Source: Petrimonas sp.
Lineage (GTDB): Bacteria; Bacteroidota; Bacteroidia; Bacteroidales; Dysgonomonadaceae
Assembly (NCBI GenBank): GCA_012839475.1
Contig: DUNG01000036.1
Span: 1 to 40,532 of the forward strand
Length of the DNA: 40,532 nucleotides
Reading direction: 5' to 3'
Position 1 is the stretch's first letter. Every line of letters starts with the position of its first letter. Shown here one piece after another: positions 1-7,835 of the stretch. A program made the position numbers and the translations under genes. The notes under the pieces were generated by a model. The model was not told where the DNA came from, ran no database searches, and worked only from the letters and a program-made list of their open reading frames with translations.

Positions 1-69
1 ACATAGTCTTTGAATTTTACGGTTTTATTTTTGGTGAAATACAAAACTAATAAAATTTTTAGACTATGT
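1..69. repeat. Imperfect inverted repeat at the left edge of the window
   Basis: The first nine bases (ACATAGTCT) recur inverted at 61-69. The pairing continues imperfectly inwards (AATTTTA against TAAAATT), giving an AT-rich stem around a centre near base 35, and a run of T follows at 69-75. It could be a weak terminator hairpin behind an upstream gene or the remnant of a mobile or recombination end. It is not a near-perfect copy, so it does not look like the fold-back at the other end of the window. Confidence 0.35.
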
Positions 70-76
70 TTTTTTA

Positions 77-1447
77 TTGGCTCAGACACACTTTTTGGAA
101 CAGTATCAAAAAATAAGAGCAGAAAAGAAACGCTTAATCAAGGAAAAAAAGATTAAGCCAGATAAGAAAAAAAGTGTGGATAAGTCGCATTATGGGAAGA
201 ATGTACCGTTTGAGGTGCCGGAAAGCTGGGAGTGGGTAAGTGGTTTTGATGTTTTCAAACCTATGACAAGCAAAAAACCAACTAATGGAACATTTACCTA
301 TATAGACATAAATGCTATTGATAATTCAAAGAATTGCATAGTTAACCCTAAAATTTTAGAGGCAACTAATGCACCAAGTAGAGCTTCCAGAGAGGTAAAA
401 TCTGGAGATACCCTATTTTCAATGGTAAGACCATATCTCATGAATATTGCTTACGTTGACAGTCAATATAAAAACAGTATCGCTTCGACTGGTTTTTTTG
501 TTTGTAGACCAAACGAGTTACTTTTCCCCAAGTTTTTGTATTATTTAATGTTGTCGCCTTTTGTTGTTTATGGATTAAACTCTTTTATGAAGGGAGATAA
601 TTCTCCGTCAATAAATAATGACAACATTATCTCTTTTCAATATCCTCTTCCACCTCTATCAGAGCAGCACAGAATTATTGATAAGATAGAAAAGCTATTT
701 GATTTAATTGACATTATTAATGAAAGTAATCTTTCATTAGAACAGCTTTTAGCTCAAGCAAAATCTAAAATCCTCGATTTAGCTATCCGTGGAAAGTTAG
801 TTCCACAAGACCCAGAGGAAGAAACTGCTTCGATGCTCTTAAAGAAGATAAGAAAAGATGATAAAATAAAGAAGGTTTCTTCTGATACATCTCATTATCC
901 GTTTGAAGTGCCTAGTAGCTGGCAGTGGTGTAGGTTCGGCGAAATAAATGATATTGCTCGTGGAGGTTCTCCAAGACCCATAAAAAACTTTTTGACAGAT
1001 TCGAATGATGGTGTTAATTGGATAAAGATAGGTGATGCTGAAATAGGTGGGAAGTATATATATTCAACAAAGGAAAAAATCACAAAAGAAGGTGTTGGGT
1101 TTTCACGCTATGTTAATGTTGGTGATTTTCTTTTAACAAATTCAATGAGTTTTGGGCGTCCCTACATTTTAAAAACAGAAGGATGTATTCATGATGGTTG
1201 GTTAGTGATTAGTACTGACCAGAACTTATTAGATTCCGATTTTATGTACTACCTACTCAGCTCTGATTTCATGTACAATCAATTTAGTAACTCGGCTGTA
1301 GGTTCAACTGTAAAAAACTTAAAGATTGATTCTGTGAAACTCTTATTTTTTCCCCTACCTCCTTTTGCCGAACAAAAGCGTATTGTTTCTCAAATTGAAA
1401 AAATCTTTACAGAATTAGATGTAATAGAAGATTCATTGAAAGCGTAG
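77..1447 (+). CDS. hsdS: Type I restriction-modification specificity subunit (HsdS), copy A, probably the expressed-side copy
   Basis: HsdS determines the DNA sequence recognised by a type I restriction-modification enzyme; it binds HsdM and HsdR. The 456-residue frame has the usual two-repeat plan: a first target-recognition domain starting at PFEVPESWEWV (about residues 45-190), a conserved spacer with PLPPLSEQHRI and LAIRGKLVPQDP (about 200-265), a second domain starting at PFEVPSSWQW, and a final PLPPFAEQKRI helix. The 5' end is unsatisfactory. The only start before the conserved part is a TTG, and the usual family opening (a helix leading to a KLVPQ-type motif) is absent, so the gene may be 5'-truncated or start outside the window. 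The 33-bp inverted repeat at 180-212 lies at the start of the first domain, so inversion would swap everything downstream of it. It converges on the recombinase gene across a shared hairpin. Confidence 0.85.
   Translation: MAQTHFLEQYQKIRAEKKRLIKEKKIKPDKKKSVDKSHYGKNVPFEVPESWEWVSGFDVFKPMTSKKPTNGTFTYIDINAIDNSKNCIVNPKILEATNAPSRASREVKSGDTLFSMVRPYLMNIAYVDSQYKNSIASTGFFVCRPNELLFPKFLYYLMLSPFVVYGLNSFMKGDNSPSINNDNIISFQYPLPPLSEQHRIIDKIEKLFDLIDIINESNLSLEQLLAQAKSKILDLAIRGKLVPQDPEEETASMLLKKIRKDDKIKKVSSDTSHYPFEVPSSWQWCRFGEINDIARGGSPRPIKNFLTDSNDGVNWIKIGDAEIGGKYIYSTKEKITKEGVGFSRYVNVGDFLLTNSMSFGRPYILKTEGCIHDGWLVISTDQNLLDSDFMYYLLSSDFMYNQFSNSAVGSTVKNLKIDSVKLLFFPLPPFAEQKRIVSQIEKIFTELDVIEDSLKA
180..212 (+). repeat. 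33-bp inverted repeat, left arm (hsdS inversion site)
   Basis: This segment is identical, inverted, to 3564-3596. It encodes the SHYGKNVPF stretch just before the first recognition domain. Reading across it from copy A into copy B keeps the frame (NVPF then VIPKNWEWV), as required for a working chimeric HsdS after inversion. Confidence 0.9.
889..906 (+). repeat. 18-bp inverted repeat between recognition domains, left arm
   Basis: ATCTCATTATCCGTTTGA is identical, inverted, to 2855-2872. It sits immediately before the second recognition domain of copy A (SHYPFEVP). Recombination here would exchange only the second domain. Confidence 0.75.
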
Positions 1448-1468
1448 AAATAAATTCTACGCTTTCAA
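1436..1468. terminator. Bidirectional hairpin between hsdS copy A and the recombinase gene
   Basis: A perfect 14-bp stem (1436-1449 with 1455-1468) closes a 5-nt loop. The left arm contains the hsdS stop codon, and the recombinase stop lies 7 bases beyond the right arm. It sits exactly between two converging genes, so a shared terminator is the simplest reading; the T tract is weak on both strands. Confidence 0.6.
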
Positions 1469-1475
1469 ATTTATA

Positions 1476-2279
1476 CTACCACGTAACTATTCTATCAACA
1501 ATGTCTTGCTGTTCTGTTGCAGTTCTGCGTAAGTAAATACGAGTGGTTTCAATGCTTTCGTGTCCCATCAAATCAGCTAATAATGCAATGTCATTGAACT
1601 TTTCGAGAAAGTTTTTTGCAAATCGATGCCGAAATGAATGTGGGTAAATAACGTTTTTATTCAGTCCATATTTCTCTGCAAAACATTTAAGTTGTTGGGC
1701 TATTCCTCTTGCTGAAATTCTATTACCAAAGCGATTTAGGAAAATATAACCAGATGATATTTCTTTTAGCTCAAGCCATTTAATTGCCTCTTCTCTAAGT
1801 TTTTTGGGAATATAAAGTCGCCTTACTTTACCACCTTTTGTGTACATATCTAAATAACCTATCTCAACATGTTCTACTTTAATTTGAAGCAGTTCACTAA
1901 CACGAGCACCTGTTGCACCAAGAAACCAAACAACAAAATACCATTCAATATATCCATCTTTTTTAAGTCTTAATTTCAAGAACTTATAATCGGCGTTACT
2001 CACAACGTTTTCAAGAAAACTTTTCTGCTGAATCTTGATAAATTTTAGTTTTAATTTTTCCTTGTTTATAAATTCAAGATATTTGTTTAGTGCTTGTAGC
2101 CTCAAGTTTACTGTTTGTGGTTTAAAATGCTCTACTAAATATCCTTTATAAGCCAATAGGTTTTCTTTGTCAATCTTCTCATATTGAGCAGTAAAATAAT
2201 TGACAGTCCATACATAAGACTTTACTGTACTTTCTGAAAGGTCATTCTTCTCTAGAAATTTTTGAAATTTTGTTACCAT
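1476..2279 (-). CDS. Tyrosine site-specific recombinase, likely the hsdS invertase
   Basis: The 267-residue protein is an integrase/recombinase of the tyrosine family, which cuts and rejoins DNA through a covalent phosphotyrosine. All catalytic positions are visible: Arg126 in GATGARVSEL, Lys148 in the TKGGK turn, His214 and Arg217 in PHSFRHRF, His240 in LMGHESIETT and Tyr249 in TRIYL. An N-terminal SAM-like core-binding domain occupies roughly residues 1-85. The gene lies between two oppositely oriented hsdS copies that share perfect inverted repeats, the usual arrangement of phase-variable type I loci in Bacteroidota, so its probable job is to invert those copies. It points the same way as copy B. 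That it acts on these repeats is inferred from position, not shown. Confidence 0.9.
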   Translation of the reverse strand: MVTKFQKFLEKNDLSESTVKSYVWTVNYFTAQYEKIDKENLLAYKGYLVEHFKPQTVNLRLQALNKYLEFINKEKLKLKFIKIQQKSFLENVVSNADYKFLKLRLKKDGYIEWYFVVWFLGATGARVSELLQIKVEHVEIGYLDMYTKGGKVRRLYIPKKLREEAIKWLELKEISSGYIFLNRFGNRISARGIAQQLKCFAEKYGLNKNVIYPHSFRHRFAKNFLEKFNDIALLADLMGHESIETTRIYLRRTATEQQDIVDRIVTW

Positions 2280-2322
2280 ATTTTTTAGAATTTAAAAGTT
2301 TATGGCAACAATAACGATTGTA

Positions 2323-3564
2323 TCAAATATTAGCCTTCAAGTTCTCTTGTATTTTATCTGTTCTTTGGAAAATTTCTTCAATTTTATTAACTATTCGTCG
2401 TTGTTCTGAAATTGGAGGTATAGGATATAAAAAAGAAGTAATATTGGAGTTGTTTATAGAAGGAGAATTATCACCTTTCATGAATAAATTTAAGCCATTT
2501 ATTACATATTTAGATTGCATTAAGAAATATAAATACTTTGGAAACAACAGTTTGTTTGGTTTACAAACATAAAAACCTGTCGAAGCAATACATTTATCAT
2601 ATTGCTTATCGACATAAGCTATATTTTCAAGATATGGTCTTACCATTGAGAACAGAGTGTCACCCTCATTTATCAATCTACTAGCTCTACTTGGAGCATC
2701 AGCTACTCTTATTTTTTTGGCTTCTTTAATCACATGATTTTTATTGTCAATAGCCTCAATGTCAATGTATCTGAAGTAATCTCCTTCGGGCTTTTTATTT
2801 ATCATTGAATTAAAGCATTGAGATCCATTAAGCCAAATCCAGTTACTTGGTATATCAAACGGATAATGAGATTTATAAGAAGTTGTTTTGTTAGATTTTT
2901 CCACTTTATTTGTTTTTTCTATCAACACAGAAGCGGGCTCATCATTTAGGTCTTGGGGAACCAACTTACCACGAATAGCAAGGTCTATAACCTTTGATTT
3001 TGTTTGTTTAACATCTTGTTCTATGGAAAACTTACTTTGTTCTATAATATCAATTAATGCGAACAATCGCTCAACTTCAGCAACTATCCTATTCTGTTCG
3101 GAAAATGGTGGCAAGGGAAACCAAGTATCCTCAATAATATTTCTTCCAACTCTTTGCTGTCCAACTGCACCAGAGAATTGAGAAATTCCATGATTAATAA
3201 AATACTCGGATTTTACAAAACAAAGAGTGTAATTTGCTATTGACGGTTCAAGTATTGGACGTAAAATATGAAGTTCCGTTGTTCCTGCTCCAAAACAATT
3301 TTCTAAATTATTTAGAATAACAGACTTCCTGTTTTCAAAGCAAGGAGTTATTTTTGCGATAGCTACATCACCTTCTTGAAAATGCGTGAATCCCTTTTTT
3401 ACATCTTTCCATTTTTTAATTTCGGACTTATGTTCATTAGTGAATTCACCTGAAATTAGTTGCATAGGGATAAAAGAGACATCTGTATTATCGTCTAAAT
3501 TATTCTTTGGGCTAATTTGAAAAATGTCTTTTATTTTCACCCACTCCCAATTTTTTGGTATCAC
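2323..3564 (-). CDS. hsdS: HsdS copy B, silent cassette lacking its own N-terminus
   Basis: This second specificity gene (413 residues from a GTG at 3564) has two recognition domains: one starting at IPKNWEWVKI and one at PFDIPSNWIW, with the conserved spacer (DLAIRGKLVPQDL) between them. The GTG is probably not a real start. The same frame stays open upstream through the 33-bp repeat (SHYGKNVPF) to a stop near 3645 without a start codon or promoter, so the copy looks like a storage cassette expressed only after inversion joins it to the 5' part of copy A. Its second domain (IDIEAIDN, DAPSRASR, GDTLFSMVRPYL, FMKGDNSPSINN) is clearly homologous to the first domain of copy A, so the same family occupies opposite slots in the two copies. 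Confidence 0.85.
   Translation of the reverse strand: MIPKNWEWVKIKDIFQISPKNNLDDNTDVSFIPMQLISGEFTNEHKSEIKKWKDVKKGFTHFQEGDVAIAKITPCFENRKSVILNNLENCFGAGTTELHILRPILEPSIANYTLCFVKSEYFINHGISQFSGAVGQQRVGRNIIEDTWFPLPPFSEQNRIVAEVERLFALIDIIEQSKFSIEQDVKQTKSKVIDLAIRGKLVPQDLNDEPASVLIEKTNKVEKSNKTTSYKSHYPFDIPSNWIWLNGSQCFNSMINKKPEGDYFRYIDIEAIDNKNHVIKEAKKIRVADAPSRASRLINEGDTLFSMVRPYLENIAYVDKQYDKCIASTGFYVCKPNKLLFPKYLYFLMQSKYVINGLNLFMKGDNSPSINNSNITSFLYPIPPISEQRRIVNKIEEIFQRTDKIQENLKANI
2855..2872 (-). repeat. 18-bp inverted repeat between recognition domains, right arm
   Basis: Exact inverse of 889-906, lying before the second recognition domain of copy B (SHYPFDIP). See the left arm. Confidence 0.75.
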
Positions 3565-3596
3565 AAACGGTACATTCTTCCCATAATGCGACTTAT
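3564..3596 (-). repeat. 33-bp inverted repeat, right arm (hsdS inversion site)
   Basis: Exact inverse of 180-212. It marks the 5' boundary of copy B; beyond it (3597-3870) homology to hsdS stops, so inversion would flip roughly bases 213-3563. Confidence 0.9.
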
Positions 3597-3870
3597 AGGA
3601 AGCGAAATTGTATATAATTATATGTTGTCAAGATAGAATACTAAGGAGTTCAGACTAATAACGCTATTTGTGAGCATTCAAGGCTTATTGGATAACTCCC
3701 GATTACATTTATATTGTTTGGGTTTGAAAACCTTTACAGTCACTAAGAGATGAGTTTTGTTCATTTTCTGGAAATAACTCATCGAAATGGAGTATTTGCC
3801 CTAAGGAATAACCTAAGATGTACTTGTAGAAGATAAACGTAATTTTATCGGGAGGTTCCTAAAACGAAAA
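3597..3870. other. Intergenic remnant, no gene recognised
   Basis: AT-rich sequence with stops in all frames. The frame of the following fragment is open from base 3817 but has no ATG. It may be the decayed body of the regulator gene whose C-terminus follows; I recognise no domain here. Confidence 0.4.
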
Positions 3871-3938
3871 GTGGTGCAGAAAGGGTGCAGAAAGGGTGCA
3901 GAAAATGAAGCAAGAAATGAAGCAAGAAATGAAGCAGA
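3871..3938 (+). repeat. Short tandem repeats in the linker of the winged-helix fragment
   Basis: Two kinds of unit follow one another: GTGCAGAAAGG (about three copies, the last imperfect) and GAAGCAAGAAAT (two copies plus a partial). Repeats of this sort can change length by slippage and shift the reading frame of the downstream domain. Confidence 0.6.
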
Positions 3939-4131
3939 AGAAGTAATAACAACAAGGCAGCTACAAGTTCTAGAACTTATAAAAAAGAATAATAAAATTT
4001 CAAGAGAGAGAATATCTAAGTTATTAAAGGTGAGCGAGTCATTTATATATCGAGATATAGAAAAGCTCAAGAATATCGGGAAACTAGAGCGAAAAGGCTC
4101 TACGAAAAGCGGATATTGGGAAATAAAATAA
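3871..4131 (+). CDS. C-terminal winged-helix fragment of a COG2865-type (AlbA-domain) ATP-binding regulator
   Basis: The 86-residue frame starts at a GTG. It has a charged repetitive tail (ENEARNEARNEA) followed by a helix-turn-helix: TTRQLQVLELIKKNNKISRE, LLKVSESFIYRDIEKLKNIG and a terminal GYWEIK. That order (repeat linker, then winged helix ending in G-Y/W) is what one sees at the C-terminus of COG2865-type proteins with an N-terminal AlbA/Schlafen-like domain. The N-terminal several hundred residues of that family are missing, so this is probably the tail of a broken gene next to the recombining locus. A GGAGG lies 15 bases before the GTG, so a small stand-alone DNA-binding protein cannot be excluded. 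Confidence 0.5.
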   Translation: MVQKGCRKGAENEARNEARNEAEEVITTRQLQVLELIKKNNKISRERISKLLKVSESFIYRDIEKLKNIGKLERKGSTKSGYWEIK

Positions 4132-4524
4132 GCTGCAAAGTACAAAAAAGTAAACCTATAAGTTGACCCTATGAAAATATGTCCTATCTTTGGGGTGGAT
4201 ATTTTTGATAGTGCCAGTTTTGAAATCATGTTACATGAACGGGCAGTCTGATTCCCATTTTTTGAAACAATTTGTAAAATAGAAAGCGCTCTTCAGATAA
4301 GCATCATTGAAACAAACATCTATCCGGATTAGAGAAGAATGTCAACAAAATATAAAGGATTTAAAAAATAAATCGTATACTCGCGTTTACATATTTTATC
4401 ATTTCATGGAATAGATTCTATTTCAGACGTTTTACATTACTTGGACAGGTGCAAAACCATCCGGTAAACAGGACAATTTATTAATACAAATTGATTTAAA
4501 TTCAATTACTACTATTACCTTATT
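4132..4524. other. Gene-poor stretch of 393 bases
   Basis: No credible gene is present. A short open frame starting at 4171 encodes 26 residues with no recognisable motif. The only clear signal is the promoter at 4163-4192. Base composition changes near the end of this stretch from AT-rich (type I locus) to the more balanced composition of the rest of the window. Confidence 0.5.
4163..4192 (+). promoter_or_regulatory. Bacteroidota-type promoter
   Basis: TTG at 4163-4165 is followed after 19 bases by TATCTTTG at 4185-4192, matching the Bacteroidota consensus TTG-N19..21-TAnnTTTG. Transcription would start near 4198, giving a leader of about 330 nt before the large lipoprotein gene, or a short transcript of its own. 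Confidence 0.5.
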
Positions 4525-7500
4525 ATGATGAACATACAAACAAACTTATCAAAACAAGGCTGGGAGCGTGTAATTAAGAACAAGCTGACGCTGTTTTTCG
4601 CTCTCTGCGTAACGCTGGCAAGCGTTTTTTCTTGCAAGACCGATCTGGATGAACCCATTGACCCGAACAACGGTAAGATTGATCCGGACAAAGACAAGAC
4701 CGAACTTGTTGTTTCTGCTACGATCGCGGATTGGGCATCGGTCAAGACCATGCCCGATGGAACGGGAGGAGTTGAAGGTCAAAGTTTTACTCCCAAGTGG
4801 GAGAAGGGGGACAAGATTATCGGTTATTATAACAATGGCACCGTCGATATCCAGATGACCTATGAAGTGGATGAGGTTGCAGACAACGGTACCGCCAGTT
4901 TAAAGAAAGTAGGTGCGTTTAAAGAACCCAAGGATGGGGAAACCGCGTATTTTGTCTATGCTGATGGATGTCAGGCATCCTCGATTACAAACGGGAAACT
5001 ACAGGTAAACATACAGAACCAGTCCAAGCGGACCCTGCCGGTGCTGATGAGTGCTTCCGGGAAAGCCTCCGCCGGAAAGATGACCCTTTCATTCAGTAGT
5101 AAGATGGCCGTCCTCGGGATTAAAAAACCCTCGTTGGACGGTTCGCACGGCATGAAGATTTCGCGATTGACCGTCAGTGGCAGCGGTCTGGTGGTCGAAG
5201 GCTCGTTTGATCTGAAAGCCGGTACCTTTACACCGGGAACCGAACCCTCCTACATCAACGTGGCATGCGATCAAGAAGCTGGTAGCGAGGAGATGATCTT
5301 TGTCTCGATCTTCCCGGGGGGCGCCACGGATCTCGAGTTGACCATCACCCCACAAGAAGCGTTTGTCTACTCGTTGTCCTGCGAATCCCTGACTCCCCGT
5401 GCAAACCATCTCTATTATTTCAACGCGCCCGTTTTCACCAGGAGTGTCGGGTATATTGCCATTGACTGGGAGAAGGATGTAAGTTCTCATAAATTCGATA
5501 TTACTTCCGGCGATATCGAAATTGATTTCAAAGAGAATGTTCCGCCCCTTAAAAAGAATGATGTGCTCATCGTCCCGGACCAATCCGGGGAGTATCACAT
5601 CCGGCTCGTTTCGTCCGCTGTCCAAACGAAAAGCGGTGGCACCTTGTCGTTAAAAACCTCGGAGGGTAAGATGGGGCACCTGTTCAAGAACTGTAAATTT
5701 ACCCTCTCCACGGAATCGGGGGTAACGACCCGATCTCCGTTCAATCCTATCTACACGCCGAGTCGGGTGGAAATATTCAACGGGGAAAGATATATTCCCG
5801 TGTACGACATGACGAGAGCATCCGGAGAGATGTCCCAGGAACTGTTCAAGTGGGAGAAGAATATGGATGGTGCCGAATTGTGGGAACAAGGTCCCTTAAA
5901 CATGACTTGGGAACAATGCAATTTTGACGTGGGACTTAAGGGCACTTTTGAATTCGATTTCGGAGAGGTGCCGTGGGAAGATGCCGGCATGGGTGATCTG
6001 GAGCGTTTAAGCATATACCTTGAAGGTGGGTTCGACATGAACCTGGCGCTAAACATTACAGCTACTGCAGGCGCGGAGATCAGCAAGGAGTTCACACTCG
6101 TGGAAGAGATCGTAAAGACGAGGTTTACCTTCATGGTGGGGACTGTTCCCGTGTACGTGTCAGTTTCATCCGATTTGATGGCAGAATTGAGCGCAGAAGC
6201 AGAGGGTGAGGTGTCGGTTTCAGGCGGTGTCAGTGCCGGGATGGCGGCTAAGTTTGGTGTTGAATGGGACCATCAGGCCGGCGGAAAACCCATCTACGAA
6301 GTAGAAAAGAAATTGGAACTTATTTACCCCACGGTTGATGCACACGCCCATTTGGAGGGAGGAATCTATACCTACCCCTCCATAGAGATAGGACTCTACA
6401 GCGTTCTCTGCCCAACCATCAACCCCAAGCCCTACGTGAAAGCTGCTGCGGATGCACGTTTAGTTGAACAACGCTATTTCGGGTGGAATGCCGGACTCTC
6501 TACCGGTATTGATCTGGAGCTTGCCCTTAACCTGGATCTTTTCTTCACTGAGAAGAAATTGGTAGAAATTGACCCGATTAATCTATTTGATCTGCCTATA
6601 GTAGCTCTCCCGGAGGCATTGACTCTAACCACTGAGACGCCCACCCTGATGCAGACCGGCGAACAGAAAGTTATAAAATACCACGCTACCCATAAGAATC
6701 ACCTCACCGGCACCACTTACAATGGGTCGCACTTGCTGGTTCATTTCGAGGCGGAAGGAGGCACGCTGGACAAAGAGTATGCCTATACCGATGACGAGGG
6801 TAATGTGGAGGTAACCTTTACACTTACCAGCACGGATGAAGGCAATGTCAAGGCAGAGATCGTGCTTGGAGATGAGGAAGAGGACCCGGTTGAGGCTGAG
6901 CTATGGGAGGCGGAAATCATCAACTTCCGCTTGACCGCCACTCCTACGTCACAGATTGTCGGTGAGGATGGCAAAGCACCGATTACCTTCAAACTCGAAA
7001 TGTACTCCTCGTTAACCGGGGAGTGGTCTCCCGTACAAGGTAAAACCCTCACGTTCACGGCGGTCGGCGGCAGTTGCCCGGCCTCCGGCGTAACCGCCCC
7101 GGACGGCACGGTGGATATTACCTTCACGGCAGAAGAAAATTTCACCGAAGGCAGCGTGACGGCAGAATTTAAGACCAACGTGCCGATCGTGTGGGGTGGT
7201 TCCGTCAAAGCTGAAATAACCGCGGAGGAGGACGACAGCAACGAAGGTCAACTGAAAAAGGCAAAAAGACTGGGAGAAAACGTGGTTCGTATCGGGGAAG
7301 AAGTTGTTGAGATTATAGAAGATGAAAGAGACTATGTGAGTATTGCGAAAAGTGGCGAATCTTATACTGTAGATTGGACCAAGGGAATGTACCCAGAAGA
7401 TTATCCCAATGGGATCACGATCTCTTATGGAGTTATATTAGGTTTAACTGAAAGTATGCTGGGCCAGATGATTGAGACAAATAGCCTGGCGTGGAGCAAC

Positions 7501-7740
7501 CTTTATATTGTTTTTGTACATTTCGCAAATACAGAAGCAGGATTTGAAAACCAGGCACCCATTGAGTTTTCTAGTAGTAATATTGTGAACGGTGCGATTC
7601 GGTGCTCAAGGAATTCGAGTACTCAGACTCAGTTCACAAGGAGTTCGGGCAGTGACTATTACACCATACAGATTTATCTCAAGCGAGATGACGGCTTGGA
7701 GATGTGGGCCAATCTAAAAACGACAAGCTCCAATACTTAA
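4525..7740 (+). CDS. Large fimbrillin-like surface lipoprotein with Ig-like repeats
   Basis: The 1071-residue protein begins with a lipoprotein signal peptide: a hydrophobic core and lipobox VFSC with the lipidated Cys at residue 37, followed by KTDLDE, an acidic tail that would fit surface export in Bacteroidota. Residues of about 55-310 resemble the Mfa-like/fimbrillin domain family (FTPKWEKGDKIIGYY, SKMAVLGIKK). A long beta-rich middle (about 320-690) is unrecognised. Two Ig-like domains follow (about 700-800 and 805-905; paired signatures YTDDEGNVEVTFTLTS and APDGTVDITFTA), similar to bacterial Ig-like group 1 repeats. The C-terminal 160 residues are unrecognised. A pilus tip, adhesin or surface-structure role is likely, but there are no neighbouring fim/mfa genes, so function is open. 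ATG codons at 4525 and 4528 are equally usable. Confidence 0.8.
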   Translation: MMNIQTNLSKQGWERVIKNKLTLFFALCVTLASVFSCKTDLDEPIDPNNGKIDPDKDKTELVVSATIADWASVKTMPDGTGGVEGQSFTPKWEKGDKIIGYYNNGTVDIQMTYEVDEVADNGTASLKKVGAFKEPKDGETAYFVYADGCQASSITNGKLQVNIQNQSKRTLPVLMSASGKASAGKMTLSFSSKMAVLGIKKPSLDGSHGMKISRLTVSGSGLVVEGSFDLKAGTFTPGTEPSYINVACDQEAGSEEMIFVSIFPGGATDLELTITPQEAFVYSLSCESLTPRANHLYYFNAPVFTRSVGYIAIDWEKDVSSHKFDITSGDIEIDFKENVPPLKKNDVLIVPDQSGEYHIRLVSSAVQTKSGGTLSLKTSEGKMGHLFKNCKFTLSTESGVTTRSPFNPIYTPSRVEIFNGERYIPVYDMTRASGEMSQELFKWEKNMDGAELWEQGPLNMTWEQCNFDVGLKGTFEFDFGEVPWEDAGMGDLERLSIYLEGGFDMNLALNITATAGAEISKEFTLVEEIVKTRFTFMVGTVPVYVSVSSDLMAELSAEAEGEVSVSGGVSAGMAAKFGVEWDHQAGGKPIYEVEKKLELIYPTVDAHAHLEGGIYTYPSIEIGLYSVLCPTINPKPYVKAAADARLVEQRYFGWNAGLSTGIDLELALNLDLFFTEKKLVEIDPINLFDLPIVALPEALTLTTETPTLMQTGEQKVIKYHATHKNHLTGTTYNGSHLLVHFEAEGGTLDKEYAYTDDEGNVEVTFTLTSTDEGNVKAEIVLGDEEEDPVEAELWEAEIINFRLTATPTSQIVGEDGKAPITFKLEMYSSLTGEWSPVQGKTLTFTAVGGSCPASGVTAPDGTVDITFTAEENFTEGSVTAEFKTNVPIVWGGSVKAEITAEEDDSNEGQLKKAKRLGENVVRIGEEVVEIIEDERDYVSIAKSGESYTVDWTKGMYPEDYPNGITISYGVILGLTESMLGQMIETNSLAWSNLYIVFVHFANTEAGFENQAPIEFSSSNIVNGAIRCSRNSSTQTQFTRSSGSDYYTIQIYLKRDDGLEMWANLKTTSSNT

Positions 7741-7835
7741 CGAAGGAGCCTTTATCCAATATGTAGTTGCTTTAAAGCTCATAACATTGCACTTTGTAGA
7801 ATCGTAAAAAGATTGCGCGTTGGAAGCTCTCAGAA

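Noticed and set aside
3813-4229. 138-codon minus-strand frame over the winged-helix fragment
   Set aside because: Low-complexity Ser/Phe/Leu-rich antisense reading of the recognisable plus-strand domain.
7745-7800. Promoter-like TTG and CACTTTG upstream of the DUF418 gene
   Set aside because: The -7 box lacks the TA of the consensus, so I do not claim it.
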